Assembly: GCA_963928055.1 (NCBI GenBank)
Contig: CAWVDN010000002.1
Location: 1 to 64,000, forward strand
Length of the DNA stretch: 64,000 nucleotides
Direction of reading: 5' to 3'
Source: Scatomonas sp963928055
Lineage (GTDB): Bacteria; Bacillota; Clostridia; Lachnospirales; Lachnospiraceae
The notes under the pieces are model-generated. The model was given only the letters and a program-made list of their open reading frames with translations. It ran no database searches and was not told the origin of the DNA. A program made the position numbers and the translations under genes. Of this stretch, positions 9,149-18,355 are shown one piece after another (within the stretch, counting starts at the first letter, position 1; each line of letters starts with the position of its first letter).

Positions 9149-10408
9149 TTATTTTCTGGCCTCGTCGTACATAGCGATCAGGTTCTCCGCCGGTACGCCT
9201 GCCACGATGTTGTGGATGGTGTTGAACACGTATCCGCCGCCCTTGCCCAGGATGTCAATGCGCTCCCGAACCTGTGCCCGCACTTCATCGGGAGTTCCGA
9301 AGGGAAGCACGTGCTGGGTGTCTACGCCGCCGCCCCAGAAAGTGAACTTGTCGCCGTAGTTCTCTTTGATCTTCACGGGATCCATGCCGTTGGCGGACAG
9401 CTGCAGCGGATTCAGGCAGTCCAGGCCCATCTCCGCGAAATCATCCAGGAAATCATAGATGGCGCCGCAGGTGTGGAAGAAGGTCTTCCATCCGGTATTC
9501 TTATGTACCCAGTCACAGATCTCTTTATAGAAGGGTTTGTACAGTTCCCGGAAGGTGTTGAGTCCGATCATGGGGCCTCTCTGGTTGCCGAAATCGGTGC
9601 CGGAGATCCATACGACCTGGATCCGCTCGCCTACTGCCTGTTTGTAGATCTCCAGGTTCTTCAGCATTACGTCTGTCTGCAGACGGAACACAGCCTTGAC
9701 GTACTCCGGATACATGGCGTTGGCCATGAGCCAGTCGTCTACCCGGCGGATTCCCTTGGGATGCTTTACAGCCGGTCCCGGGATCACAGCGGCATCGCCC
9801 AGGGCGCCGCCGCCCAGCATACCCACGATGCCCAGATCCGTGTTATTGTACAGATCGTAGGACTGTTTCTCCCAGAATTTCGCGGTCTCATCGTCTACCA
9901 CGGTGAAATCCTCTTTGAAATCCTCCACCGGAGTCAGATCCTCTTCGTCCAGATCGAAATCAAATTTTTCTCTGGGAACGGAATCAAAGAAGCTGCCGCC
10001 CTTGGGGATCATGCAGGAATACTCCGCGGTTCTGTCGCCCTGGGGGTATACGAACTTGGTTCCTTTTTCGTCCTCGTCATACTCGAAGCCGCCGCCCATC
10101 AGCACAGGCGTTCCGTCGTCCATCTGCCAGGGCTTCCAGTTTTCATTTTTATATCCAAAGAAATTTACGGGATTCAGAAGGCCGACGATATCGGCTCCTA
10201 CCGCATTGATCACATCATAATCCACCTCGCCCAGAAGCTGTCCCGGCTCTGTGATCTTGATGGGTTTCTCCGGAAGGCCCAGGGCCTTGCGGAACCGATA
10301 CAGCGTGCTGGCGTTGATACCGGTCTGGCTGGTTCCGCCAAGATCGATAACCGTTCTGTCCGGCTGCTGATGATTCAGTGTTGCGATCAATCTCTCTCTA
10401 CCTGTCAT
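9149..10408 (-). CDS. uroporphyrinogen decarboxylase (URO-D) family protein, probable corrinoid methyltransferase type
   Basis: This 419-residue protein starts MTGRERLIATLNHQQPDR, the classic opening of URO-D-fold methyltransferases (MtaA/MtbA-like). It carries HTCG in FFHTCGAIYDF, the metal-binding His/Cys motif that corrinoid:coenzyme M-like methyltransferases have and true HemE enzymes lack. WGGGVDTQHVLPFGTP and GGGYVFNTIHNI are also typical. Such proteins in gut Clostridia usually act in demethylation of unknown methylated substrates with a corrinoid protein, but no corrinoid protein is encoded beside it. The AraC regulator lies just upstream on the same strand and may control it. RBS GGAGG lies ahead of the ATG. 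It ends before a good terminator. Confidence 0.82.
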   Translation of the reverse strand: MTGRERLIATLNHQQPDRTVIDLGGTSQTGINASTLYRFRKALGLPEKPIKITEPGQLLGEVDYDVINAVGADIVGLLNPVNFFGYKNENWKPWQMDDGTPVLMGGGFEYDEDEKGTKFVYPQGDRTAEYSCMIPKGGSFFDSVPREKFDFDLDEEDLTPVEDFKEDFTVVDDETAKFWEKQSYDLYNNTDLGIVGMLGGGALGDAAVIPGPAVKHPKGIRRVDDWLMANAMYPEYVKAVFRLQTDVMLKNLEIYKQAVGERIQVVWISGTDFGNQRGPMIGLNTFRELYKPFYKEICDWVHKNTGWKTFFHTCGAIYDFLDDFAEMGLDCLNPLQLSANGMDPVKIKENYGDKFTFWGGGVDTQHVLPFGTPDEVRAQVRERIDILGKGGGYVFNTIHNIVAGVPAENLIAMYDEARK

Positions 10409-10527
10409 TTTTTCTTACCTCCGCTTTTTCCTGTTGGGCTCCTGCCCTTGTCTTTACACACATTTTACCAGGAAAAAGAAGGTCCGGAAATACCTTATCT
10501 TTTTATTTGATGGACAATATTCCTGTT

Positions 10528-11397
10528 TTATTCTCCATCCCGGTATTCTTTTGGCGAGATACCGATGACCTTTTTGAAAGCCCTGGAAAAATAATAGGGA
10601 TCCTCGTAGCCCAGCTGCCGGCCGATCCGGGAAATATACTCCTTCGTGGACCGGAGAAGCTTGCAGGCTTCCTGCATTTTGATGTTCTGGAAGAAATCCA
10701 GGGGCGCCCGGTCCGCGTACTTTTTGAAGATGGCGTTGATGTAGCTTTTGGAGAGATGAAACTCCTCTGCCAGATCCTCCAGACTCAAGGATTTGTCCAT
10801 ATTGGCGTACATATAATGGACGATGGAGGTAATATGGCGATTCTGTTTGCCCGTCTCGTTCCCCTTCTCCCGGAAATAGATCTCCGACAGGATCAGGGAA
10901 AGGACCTGGGAGATATAAATAAAGTTTCCCTGGGTATAGTTGCGCCGCAGGACCCGGAACAGCAGATGGAACAGCGTCATGATCCGGTTGTCCGCCGTCT
11001 GGGAACTGACGGAGAGCACCCTTGGCTCCTCCAGAGGAAAGTATTTTACGTTTTCTCCTTTAAAATGTACCCAGAGGATGCTCCAGGGATCCGTCTGGCT
11101 GGCGTAATATTTGTGTCCCGCGTGCATGGGGATGCAGAACGCCTCCCGGGCCCGGACCGTGTAGATCCTGCCGTCCAGCTGGACGTAGCCCTCCCCCTCC
11201 GTACAATAAAGAAGGATCCATTCATCGGCTCCGTCCCTTCGTTCCCGGTAATGGTGAAGGGCGTGGGGGAAGAATCCCACATCGGTGAGATATAGGCCCT
11301 TTACCAGCGGATGCTGGGCAAAGGTACTGAAGGCCTCTGTGGGGATCACAATATACTGTTCGTCCTTAAATCCGTCCTGTTTCTTATTCTCTGTCAT
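10528..11397 (-). CDS. AraC family transcriptional regulator
   Basis: The 289 residues consist of an N-terminal cupin-like sensor (EGYVQLDGRIYTVRAREAFCIPMHAGHKYYA, about 75-110) and a C-terminal double helix-turn-helix. The HTH region (about 190-285) includes LEDLAEEFHLSKSYINAIFKKY and IGRQLGYEDPYYFSRAFKKVIGISPKEYR, the AraC signature. It probably responds to a sugar or similar ligand and controls a neighbouring catabolic gene; the methyltransferase gene 120 bp downstream is the nearest candidate. It sits 26 bp after the flippase gene and may be co-transcribed with it. The ligand cannot be told. Confidence 0.92.
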   Translation of the reverse strand: MTENKKQDGFKDEQYIVIPTEAFSTFAQHPLVKGLYLTDVGFFPHALHHYRERRDGADEWILLYCTEGEGYVQLDGRIYTVRAREAFCIPMHAGHKYYASQTDPWSILWVHFKGENVKYFPLEEPRVLSVSSQTADNRIMTLFHLLFRVLRRNYTQGNFIYISQVLSLILSEIYFREKGNETGKQNRHITSIVHYMYANMDKSLSLEDLAEEFHLSKSYINAIFKKYADRAPLDFFQNIKMQEACKLLRSTKEYISRIGRQLGYEDPYYFSRAFKKVIGISPKEYRDGE

Positions 11398-11422
11398 TTT
11401 CGTCCCGATGCTCTGTTCTTTC

Positions 11423-13042
11423 TTACCGGTAAACCTTCAGCATCCGCAGCACCTTCACCAGTTTTCCGCCCATGGGGAATTTCCGCATTTCTTCCTCGGA
11501 GGTCCTGGTCACCACTACGTACAGGATCAGATAGACCACCACCGCCAGAAGAATGGCGACCACCAGCCCGATAAACGGCCGGCGGGTTGCCAGGAACAGG
11601 CCCTGGTAGACGGCGAAAGCCGCCGCTCCCATGCCCGCCGAGGCGATCAGGGGCTGCAGATACGTTTTTTTCCACTCATTTTTATGGCCCAGGAATTTCC
11701 GGATGGAGATCCCGTTTAAAATACAGATGATCACGGAGAAAAGGATGTTGGCGGTCATCACCGCGTAGATATCCAGTCCCGGGAACAGCAGCAGCAGGAC
11801 CGTCAGGATCACCAGGTTCAGTCCCAGGGAGATCCCCGCGTTGATCAGGGCCCATTTCTGCTCTCCGATGGACTGGAGAACGCTGCTGGTAATAGTGGCC
11901 AGCGCCGAAAAGATCACATAGGCGGCTCCTGTCAGCAGCAGACGTTCCGCCAGTTCCGTGGAAGCCGGGAAAAGGACTCCCATGACCGGATGGGCCAGAA
12001 CCGTCAGTCCCACCGTGGCGGGAATGCAGATGAACATGGTCAGCCGGATGGTCTGATTGATCTTGCCGCTGGCTTCCTGTTTCTGGTTCATGGCATAACA
12101 GCCGGACACCTCCGGCATCATGGCCGAAGCGCTGGCGGAGGCCATGGCCAGGGGAATGTTGATGATGGGGACATAATAATTGCTGAACTCCCCGTAGGCG
12201 GCGGAGATCAGATCCCCGTCGATCCCGTGCCAGCCCTGGACGCTGGAATAGATGTAGCTGTCCAGATAGGTGCTGGCGTTATTGATAAAGGTCGTGAAGA
12301 TGATAGGCGTCATCAGGAAGAAGATGATGCGGAACACGCCTCCGTAGGTTTCCTCTCTCTGATTCCGGTCCCTCTCCCGCTGCCTTCTTAAAATGCCCCG
12401 GTTCAGCAGATATACCAGGAGCATAAAGGCCAGGCCGGTGAGGACGCCGGCTCCGGTGCCCAGGGTGCCGCCCACCGCTCCGTAGACCGCTTCCTGTCCC
12501 GCAGGGGCAAAGCTGTTTACCAGCACCACCGCCGCCGCAATGCTGACCACCGCGTTCATGATCTGCTCCGCGATCTGGGAGATGGAGGTGGGAGTCATGT
12601 TCTGATGGGCCTGGAAGTAGCCCCGGAAGACTCCCAGCACGGCGGAAAGGAAGATGGTGGGAGCCAGCACCTGCAGGGCCGGCACCGCGTTCTGCTGGTT
12701 CACAGGCAGCAGGTACTTTCCGAAAAAGAAGGTGAACAGAGCCGTGGCTCCGCCCACGATCATGGCGTAAAACAGGGCACCCCGGAAAACCTTGTGGGCG
12801 TTCTTATACTGTTTCAGGGCCAGCCGCTCGGAAACGATCTTGGACACGGCCATTGGGATGCTGTAGGAAGAGATCAGCAGCAAAATGGAATACAGATTGC
12901 TGGCGTAGCCGTAGTAGCCCAGGCCCACGCTTCCCAGCACTTCCCCCAGAGGTCTCCGGTAGATCAGTCCGATGATCCTGGAAATAATGGACGCCACCAT
13001 GAGGATCGAGGCGTTTTTGATCAAGGAATTCTTCTTTCCCAT
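11423..13042 (-). CDS. MurJ/SpoVB-type polysaccharide flippase (MOP superfamily)
   Basis: This is a 539-residue polytopic membrane protein of about 14 hydrophobic helices. It opens KNASILMVASIISRIIGLIYRRPLGEVLG, the typical start of SpoVB/MurJ-like lipid-linked oligosaccharide flippases in Clostridia. I chose the ATG at 13042 (MGKKNSL) because AAGGAG lies ten bases upstream; a frame reaching 13081 adds an unlikely Arg-rich tail. Members move lipid II or other undecaprenyl-linked sugars across the membrane, and SpoVB is used in spore cortex synthesis. Whether this copy serves vegetative wall, cortex or exopolysaccharide cannot be decided. It follows ung at 52 bp. Confidence 0.87.
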   Translation of the reverse strand: MGKKNSLIKNASILMVASIISRIIGLIYRRPLGEVLGSVGLGYYGYASNLYSILLLISSYSIPMAVSKIVSERLALKQYKNAHKVFRGALFYAMIVGGATALFTFFFGKYLLPVNQQNAVPALQVLAPTIFLSAVLGVFRGYFQAHQNMTPTSISQIAEQIMNAVVSIAAAVVLVNSFAPAGQEAVYGAVGGTLGTGAGVLTGLAFMLLVYLLNRGILRRQRERDRNQREETYGGVFRIIFFLMTPIIFTTFINNASTYLDSYIYSSVQGWHGIDGDLISAAYGEFSNYYVPIINIPLAMASASASAMMPEVSGCYAMNQKQEASGKINQTIRLTMFICIPATVGLTVLAHPVMGVLFPASTELAERLLLTGAAYVIFSALATITSSVLQSIGEQKWALINAGISLGLNLVILTVLLLLFPGLDIYAVMTANILFSVIICILNGISIRKFLGHKNEWKKTYLQPLIASAGMGAAAFAVYQGLFLATRRPFIGLVVAILLAVVVYLILYVVVTRTSEEEMRKFPMGGKLVKVLRMLKVYR

Positions 13043-13093
13043 AGTCGTATATCTCCTTCGGCGGGACATGCCCGCTTTCATTCTCCTGGTTCT

Positions 13094-13768
13094 TCAGATA
13101 TTTTCGATCTGCCAGTCAATGGGCGCAAGACCGTTTTGTTTCAGATATTCATTGGTCTGAGAAAACGGCCTGCTGCCGAAAAAGCCCCGGAAAGCCGACA
13201 GGGGGCTGGGGTGGGGCGCTTCCAGCACCAGGTGGGCCGGATTGTGGATCATGGCTTTCTTGGCCTGGGCCGGGCGTCCCCAGAGGATAAAGACCAGGGG
13301 CCGGTCCTGTTCCGCCAGCACCCGGATAGCCGCGTCCGTAAATTCTTCCCAGCCGATATCCCGGTGGGAATTGGCCTGATGGGCCCGCACCGTCAGCACC
13401 GTGTTCAGCAGCAGGACTCCCTGCCTGGCCCACTTTTCCAGGCAGCCGTTGTTGGGGATGTAGCACCCCACATCGTCCTCCAGCTCCTTATAGATATTCA
13501 CCAGGGAGGGCGGGATGTCCACCCCCGGACGGACGGAAAAGCACAGGCCCTGGGCCTGGCCCTCCCCGTGGTAGGGATCCTGGCCCAGGATCACCGCCTT
13601 CACCTGCTCCAGAGGCGTGAAGTGAAAGGCGTTGAAGATCTCCTCCGCCGGGGGATAGACCCGGTGGGTCCGGTACTCTTCCCCTACTTTCTCGAATAAT
13701 TTTTTATAGTAAGGTTTTTTAAATTCTCCCGCCAGGGCTTTTGCCCAGGCTCCGCTGATCGGCGGCAT
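13094..13768 (-). CDS. ung: uracil-DNA glycosylase
   Basis: This 224-residue enzyme removes uracil from DNA in base excision repair. The family-1 signatures are present: water-activating GQDPYHGEGQAQGLCFSV (about 61-78), the uracil-binding stretch LLLNTVLTVR, and the DNA-intercalation loop HPSPLSAFRGFFG. The length matches bacterial Ung. GAGAGGG precedes the ATG. It lies 24 bp after hisF in a run of co-directional genes, a loose grouping rather than a functional one. Confidence 0.97.
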   Translation of the reverse strand: MPPISGAWAKALAGEFKKPYYKKLFEKVGEEYRTHRVYPPAEEIFNAFHFTPLEQVKAVILGQDPYHGEGQAQGLCFSVRPGVDIPPSLVNIYKELEDDVGCYIPNNGCLEKWARQGVLLLNTVLTVRAHQANSHRDIGWEEFTDAAIRVLAEQDRPLVFILWGRPAQAKKAMIHNPAHLVLEAPHPSPLSAFRGFFGSRPFSQTNEYLKQNGLAPIDWQIENI

Positions 13769-13792
13769 GGCGTTCCCTCTCTTTCTTCCTGT

Positions 13793-14548
13793 TCACAGCC
13801 GCACGGGGATCCCCCGGTCCCGCAGATACTCTTTGACCTGCCGGATCTCCAGCTCCTTGTAATGGAAAAGGGAGGCCGCCAGAGCCGCGTCGGCGCCGCC
13901 CTCTGTAAGGGCATCGTAAAAATGTTCCATGGTTCCCGCTCCGCCGGAGGCGATCACCGGGATCCCCACAGAATCCGCGATGGTCCTGGTCAGTTCCAGA
14001 TCGTACCCGGCTTTGGTGCCGTCGCAGTCCATGCTGGTCAGCAGGATCTCGCCGGCCCCCAGGCGCTCCGCCTTTACGGCCCATTCCACCGCGTCCAGCC
14101 CGGTGTCGACCCGGCCGCCGTTTTTAAACACATGAAATCCGTCCCCGCTGCGCTTGGCGTCAATGGCCACCACCACGCACTGGCTGCCGAATTTCATAGC
14201 CGCCTGGCTGATCAGCTCCGGATGGTTCAGGGCCGCGGAGTTTACGGAGATCTTGTCCGCTCCCTCCCGGAGAATGGCCCGGAAATCCTCCACCGTACGG
14301 ATGCCTCCGCCTACGGTAAAGGGGATGAACACCCGCTCCGCCACCCGGCGGACCATGTCCACCACCGTGGCACGGTTGTCGCTGGAGGCGGTGATATCCA
14401 GAAACACCAGCTCATCCGCTCCCGCCTGATCGTAGGCCCCGGCGATCTCCACCGGATCCCCCGCGTCCCGGAGGTTCACGAAATTCACGCCCTTCACCAC
14501 TCTTCCGCCGTTTACATCCAGACAGGGAATGATCCTTTTGGTAAACAT
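13793..14548 (-). CDS. hisF: imidazole glycerol phosphate synthase, cyclase subunit
   Basis: This is a 251-residue (beta/alpha)8 barrel. With HisH it makes imidazole glycerol phosphate and AICAR in histidine synthesis. The catalytic Asp residues are in IIPCLDV (D11) and VVAIDAKR (about D130). The phosphate-binding loops VGGGIRT and ASGGAGTMEHF are present. It starts 3 bp after hisH, GGGGGAG lying over the hisH stop, so the two subunits are made together. No other his genes are in the window. Confidence 0.97.
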   Translation of the reverse strand: MFTKRIIPCLDVNGGRVVKGVNFVNLRDAGDPVEIAGAYDQAGADELVFLDITASSDNRATVVDMVRRVAERVFIPFTVGGGIRTVEDFRAILREGADKISVNSAALNHPELISQAAMKFGSQCVVVAIDAKRSGDGFHVFKNGGRVDTGLDAVEWAVKAERLGAGEILLTSMDCDGTKAGYDLELTRTIADSVGIPVIASGGAGTMEHFYDALTEGGADAALAASLFHYKELEIRQVKEYLRDRGIPVRL

Positions 14549-14551
14549 CCG

Positions 14552-15169
14552 TCACTCCCCCTTTCCCAGATCCACAAAATTTTTCAGAATGGTCAGCCCC
14601 ACCCCGGAACTTTTTTCCGGATGGAACTGGCAGGCAAACACGTTGTCCTTTTCCACGGAGGCGTCGATCTCTACCCCATAGGAGACGGTGGCTTTTACGA
14701 TCTCCTCTTCCTCCGCCTTCAGATAAAAGGAATGGACAAAATAGACAAAAGCCTCCTCCGGCAGTCCCCGGAAGAGCCGGCCGCTGTTTTTCAGGCGCAG
14801 GGAATTCCAGCCCATGTGGGGGATCTTCAGCCCTTCTGCCGGAGGGATCCGAAGGATCTTTCCTTTCAGGATCCCCAGGCCGGAAACCCCCGGCGCCTCC
14901 TGGCTCTCCTCGAACAGGAGCTGCAGTCCCAGACAGATCCCCAGAAAAGGCGTGCCCTTTTCCACGATCTGGCGGATCACCGACACCATCCCGAACCGCT
15001 CCAGGTTTCCCATGGCGTCCCCGAAATTTCCCACCCCGGGCAGGATCACTTTTTCCGCTGCCAGCAGCTGCTCCCGGTCCCGGGTCAGCACTGCCTCCTG
15101 TCCCAGAAACTGCAGAGCTTTCTCCACGCTTCTGGTATTTCCGGCGTCATAGTCAATTAATGCGATCAT
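14552..15169 (-). CDS. hisH: imidazole glycerol phosphate synthase, glutamine amidotransferase subunit
   Basis: This 205-residue class I glutamine amidotransferase feeds ammonia to HisF. The nucleophile Cys is in FLGICLGLQLLFE, and the His-Glu pair is in CQFHPEKSSG. The start MIALIDYDAGNTRSVEKAL at 15169 is the conserved family start; the frame extends to 15214 but the added residues are not part of the family. It precedes hisF by 3 bp. A TIM-barrel isomerase gene and a YerC/HisR-like regulator lie upstream on the same strand. Confidence 0.96.
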   Translation of the reverse strand: MIALIDYDAGNTRSVEKALQFLGQEAVLTRDREQLLAAEKVILPGVGNFGDAMGNLERFGMVSVIRQIVEKGTPFLGICLGLQLLFEESQEAPGVSGLGILKGKILRIPPAEGLKIPHMGWNSLRLKNSGRLFRGLPEEAFVYFVHSFYLKAEEEEIVKATVSYGVEIDASVEKDNVFACQFHPEKSSGVGLTILKNFVDLGKGE

Positions 15170-15224
15170 CTCTTCTGTTCTCCCGCTTCTTCTATCGTTC
15201 TTTCTTATGGGCACAAGCTGATTT

Positions 15225-16001
15225 TCATTCTAACACACTCAACTGTGAAATGCAATTTTTCAGCGTACCCACCGTGGCCTCGGCCTGGTCTTTCCTGCTG
15301 CACTCCACCGTCCAGGAAACCTCCGGGTTCTGCCGGAGGATCTCCCCTATGACCTCCCGGGCCGGGATGGTCCCCCCGCCCAGGGCCAGGTGCTGATCTC
15401 CGCTGCCGTCGTTGTCATGGACATGCACATGCCGGACATAGGGTCCCAGGGCCCGGGCCCACTCCGTTACCGGCGCCGGGGAAAAACAGTGGGCATGGCC
15501 CATGTCCAGGCAGAGGCCGAAATCCGGATGCCTGACCCTTTGGGCCAGCTCCAGCAGACCCGTATATTCCGGATCAAAGACATTCTCCACCAGCACCTGG
15601 ATCCCGGATCTTCCCTCCAGGAACCGCTCAAAAAATTCCGCCGTTCTCTCCGCCCATCCTTCCAGATAGACGGTGGCCGGGATCCTGCCGCTGTGAAAGA
15701 TGATCTTCTCCGCCCCCAGCAGCTCCGCGGCCCGGAAGGCTTCCTCAAACCTGCGGAACACCGCCTCCTGTACCAGGCGGTCGTAGCTGGCCGGATTCAG
15801 ATCCAGAAAGGGGCCGTGCAGAGTCAGCTGCTTACAGCCCAGAGCCTTCAGCATTTCCCGGCTCCTCCGGAGCTGCCGGTCAAAAGCATCCAGGTTCACA
15901 GCCACGCTGAAACCGATCAGCTCCAGGCCGGCGCCGGTGTTCTCCATGACCTCTTTTAATTCCTCCCGGGCCAATAATTCCGATATGTAAATTCCGCTCA
16001 T
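15225..16001 (-). CDS. sugar phosphate isomerase/epimerase-like TIM barrel protein (AP endonuclease 2 fold)
   Basis: A 258-residue TIM barrel of the xylose-isomerase-like/AP endonuclease 2 superfamily. Metal-binding residues appear at the strand ends: TLHGPF, IIFHSG, VENVFD, CLDMGHAH, VHVHDNDG and TVECS. I place the start at MSGIYISELLA (16001), after GAAGGAGAAGCGGGAGCG. The frame stays open upstream to 16136, but that part lacks barrel features. The substrate is unknown. It lies between a YerC/HisR-like regulator and hisHF. No his-pathway step is known to need this fold, so the link may be only positional. Confidence 0.8.
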   Translation of the reverse strand: MSGIYISELLAREELKEVMENTGAGLELIGFSVAVNLDAFDRQLRRSREMLKALGCKQLTLHGPFLDLNPASYDRLVQEAVFRRFEEAFRAAELLGAEKIIFHSGRIPATVYLEGWAERTAEFFERFLEGRSGIQVLVENVFDPEYTGLLELAQRVRHPDFGLCLDMGHAHCFSPAPVTEWARALGPYVRHVHVHDNDGSGDQHLALGGGTIPAREVIGEILRQNPEVSWTVECSRKDQAEATVGTLKNCISQLSVLE

Positions 16002-16132
16002 CGCTCCCGCTTCTCCTTCGCCTTCCTGTCTGCCGCCGGTTTCCCGGTCGTAGGAAAAAGACCGCTGCAGCCTGAAACAGGACTGCAGCGATTTCCATGG
16101 ATCATACATTCTGATTTTTTTCCGGAAAGAGG

Positions 16133-16432
16133 TCACCTTTCCTGTGTTTCTTCCAGCCGCCGGAAGATCATCTCATACCCGTCGTTTCCGTAGGTCAGGG
16201 ACCGGTTTACCCGGCTGATGGTAGCGGTGGAGGCCCCGGTCTTCTCGGAGATCTCCAGATAGGTTTTCTTTTCCCGGAGCATCTTCGCCACCTCGAAACG
16301 CTGGGAAAGGGACAGCAGCTCGTTGATGGTGCAGACGTCCTCAAAAAATGTGTAGCATTCTTCTTTGTTCTTCAGACAGAGGATCGCCTCAAACAGCTGG
16401 TCCACTGCCTCTGTATGTATGTTTTTGCTCAT
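16133..16432 (-). CDS. TrpR/YerC-YecD family transcriptional regulator
   Basis: This 99-residue, all-helical protein begins MSKNIHTEAVDQLFEAIL. It carries the TrpR-like helix-turn-helix SLSQRFEVAKMLREKKTYLEISEKTGASTATISRVNRSL (about 45-85). The ATG at 16432 has GGAGG eleven bases upstream; longer starts are not supported. YerC homologues in Firmicutes have been proposed as repressors of histidine biosynthesis (named HisR in comparative regulon work). Its position just ahead of hisH-hisF fits that idea, but this is inference from context. Confidence 0.88.
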   Translation of the reverse strand: MSKNIHTEAVDQLFEAILCLKNKEECYTFFEDVCTINELLSLSQRFEVAKMLREKKTYLEISEKTGASTATISRVNRSLTYGNDGYEMIFRRLEETQER

Positions 16433-16511
16433 GATCCCGTGCCTCCTGTGCTCTGTCCGATCTAGGGACATTTTAGCACAGTAAAACTTTACAGTCAAGA
16501 ACACACCGGGA

Positions 16512-17426
16512 TCAGATGAAGTCCGCTTCCGCCGCCTGTACGTCCTTTGCCATCTGCTCCTTCAGCGCCTGAACCGAGGAGAATTTCCTCTCCGGCCGCA
16601 GGAACTCCAGCAGTTCCACTCTGGCTGTTTTCCCGTAAAGATCCCGGCTGCAGTGAAACAGGTGGGTTTCCAGCCCCTCCCGGTCTCCGTGGACCGTGGG
16701 CTTGCAGCCCAGGTTGCTGACGCCCCGGAACACTTCTCCGTCCATGCGGACCCGGGAGGCGTAGACGCCTCGGGGCGGCAGTATCTTTTCTCCCGGAGGC
16801 TCCTGATTGATGGTGGGGAAGCCCAGCTCATGTCCCAGATGGCGGCCGTGGATCACCTCCCCGGTGATAAAGTATGGGTATCCCAGAAGCTCGTTGACCT
16901 TGCGGATACGGCCTGCCAGAAGCTCTTCCCGGATATAGCTGCTGGCGATCTCCCGCTCCCCGTCCATCTCTTTTTCCAGGACTTCCACCCGGAAGCCCAG
17001 TTCCCGGCCCATGCGCTCCAGCATTTCCGGGTTTCCCCTGCGGCCTTTCCCGAAGCGGAAATCCGGTCCCACCACGAACCAGCGGGCCCGCATACGCTTT
17101 ACCAGGATGTCCCGGATAAAATCCTCCGCCTCCATATCCCGCAGGGCGCTGAAATGGCACTCCACCAGAAGGCGGATCCCCAGCTGTTCCAGGAACCGGC
17201 TCCGCTCCCGGTTGGTCATGAGCAGTCCCCGCTCCCGGATCCCCAGGGCTTCCTGGGGAGATACGTCAAAAGTAAACACCGCCGGTTCTATCCCCTGCTC
17301 CGCGGCGATCTCCAGCACCCGGCTGATAAGCTTCCGGTGTCCCCGGTGGACGCCGTCAAATTTTCCCAGAGTGACCGCGCTGTCCTTCTCTGCCTGAAAT
17401 GCGTGTATGTCTTTTATATACTTCAT
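16512..17426 (-). CDS. ribF: bifunctional riboflavin kinase / FAD synthetase
   Basis: This 304-residue enzyme makes FMN and then FAD. The N-terminal adenylyltransferase half shows TLGKFDGVHRGHRKLI (about 18-33, an HxGH-type nucleotidyl transferase motif) and SSYIREELLAG. The C-terminal kinase half (about 185-300) shows HGRHLGHELGFPTIN and PPRGVYA. It overlaps the end of truB by 4 bp (ATGA), the normal place at the end of the infB operon in Firmicutes. Confidence 0.97.
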   Translation of the reverse strand: MKYIKDIHAFQAEKDSAVTLGKFDGVHRGHRKLISRVLEIAAEQGIEPAVFTFDVSPQEALGIRERGLLMTNRERSRFLEQLGIRLLVECHFSALRDMEAEDFIRDILVKRMRARWFVVGPDFRFGKGRRGNPEMLERMGRELGFRVEVLEKEMDGEREIASSYIREELLAGRIRKVNELLGYPYFITGEVIHGRHLGHELGFPTINQEPPGEKILPPRGVYASRVRMDGEVFRGVSNLGCKPTVHGDREGLETHLFHCSRDLYGKTARVELLEFLRPERKFSSVQALKEQMAKDVQAAEADFI

Positions 17427-18355
17427 CCTTCTGTCTCCCGGCTGTCTTCCCCCGCCTGATAAAACATTTTGATCAGGCGCACTCTGGGCTCCTTCTCCCC
17501 CAGACGGTACAATCCCAGGAACTCGCCCCGGCTGTCGTACAGTCTCAGTTTCCCCGCGGCTTCCGGAGCCCCGGGATCTTCCGGCAGGATCTGCCGCAGT
17601 TCCAGGGGATTTCCGTTTTTCGCCAGACGGTCCGCCGCCGCCCGTACCCGCGCCGCCGGCAGCTCCCGGAAGATCCGGTCCACCGGCAGCAGCAGTTCCT
17701 CCAGACGGCCCTGCTCCGCCGCTTCCCGGATCTGGCCGATGGTCCCGGCCTCCTCCAGAGTGAAATCCCCCACCCGGGTCCTGACCAGGTGTTCCATGCA
17801 GCCGCCGCAGCCCAGTTTTTCCCCGATGTCCTGGCAGAGGGTGCGGATATACGTTCCTCTGGAACAGGTGACCCGGATCCTGGCCCGGGGCAGATCCGTC
17901 TCCAGCAGCTCCAGCTCATAAAAATGCACCTTCCTTGGCTGCCGCTCCACGGTTTTTCCCTCTCTGGCCAGTTCGTATAATTTTTTCCCGTTCTGTTTCA
18001 GAGCGGAATACATGGGCGGCACCTGCATCTGCTCTCCCAGAAAGCCTTTCAGGCAGTCCTCCAGTTCCTCGGGGCTGCAGGTCACCGGCCGGGTCCGCAG
18101 CACCTGTCCCCCGGTATCCTGGGTATCCGTCACAGTCCCCAGCAGCAGCACCGCCTCATAGGTTTTCGTCTCCTCCATGAGCAGATCCGCCACCTTGGTC
18201 GCTTTGCCCAGACAGACAGGAAGCACCCCTTCCGCCTCCGGATCCAGGGTGCCTGTATGTCCGATCTTTTTCTGGCCGGTGATCCCCCGCAGCTTCGCCA
18301 CTACGTCGTGGGAGGTCCATCCGGCTTCTTTATAAATATTAAGAATCCCGTTCAT
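17423..18355 (-). CDS. truB: tRNA pseudouridine(55) synthase
   Basis: This 310-residue enzyme forms pseudouridine 55 in the T loop of tRNAs. It starts MNGILNIYKEAGWTSHDVVAKLR and has the catalytic Asp in GHTGTLDPEAEGVLPVCLG (about D39). RGTYIRTLCQDIG, further on, is also conserved. Its start overlaps the end of nrnA by 17 bp, and its end overlaps ribF by 4 bp, so it is part of the rimP-ribF operon. Confidence 0.97.
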   Translation of the reverse strand: MNGILNIYKEAGWTSHDVVAKLRGITGQKKIGHTGTLDPEAEGVLPVCLGKATKVADLLMEETKTYEAVLLLGTVTDTQDTGGQVLRTRPVTCSPEELEDCLKGFLGEQMQVPPMYSALKQNGKKLYELAREGKTVERQPRKVHFYELELLETDLPRARIRVTCSRGTYIRTLCQDIGEKLGCGGCMEHLVRTRVGDFTLEEAGTIGQIREAAEQGRLEELLLPVDRIFRELPAARVRAAADRLAKNGNPLELRQILPEDPGAPEAAGKLRLYDSRGEFLGLYRLGEKEPRVRLIKMFYQAGEDSRETEG

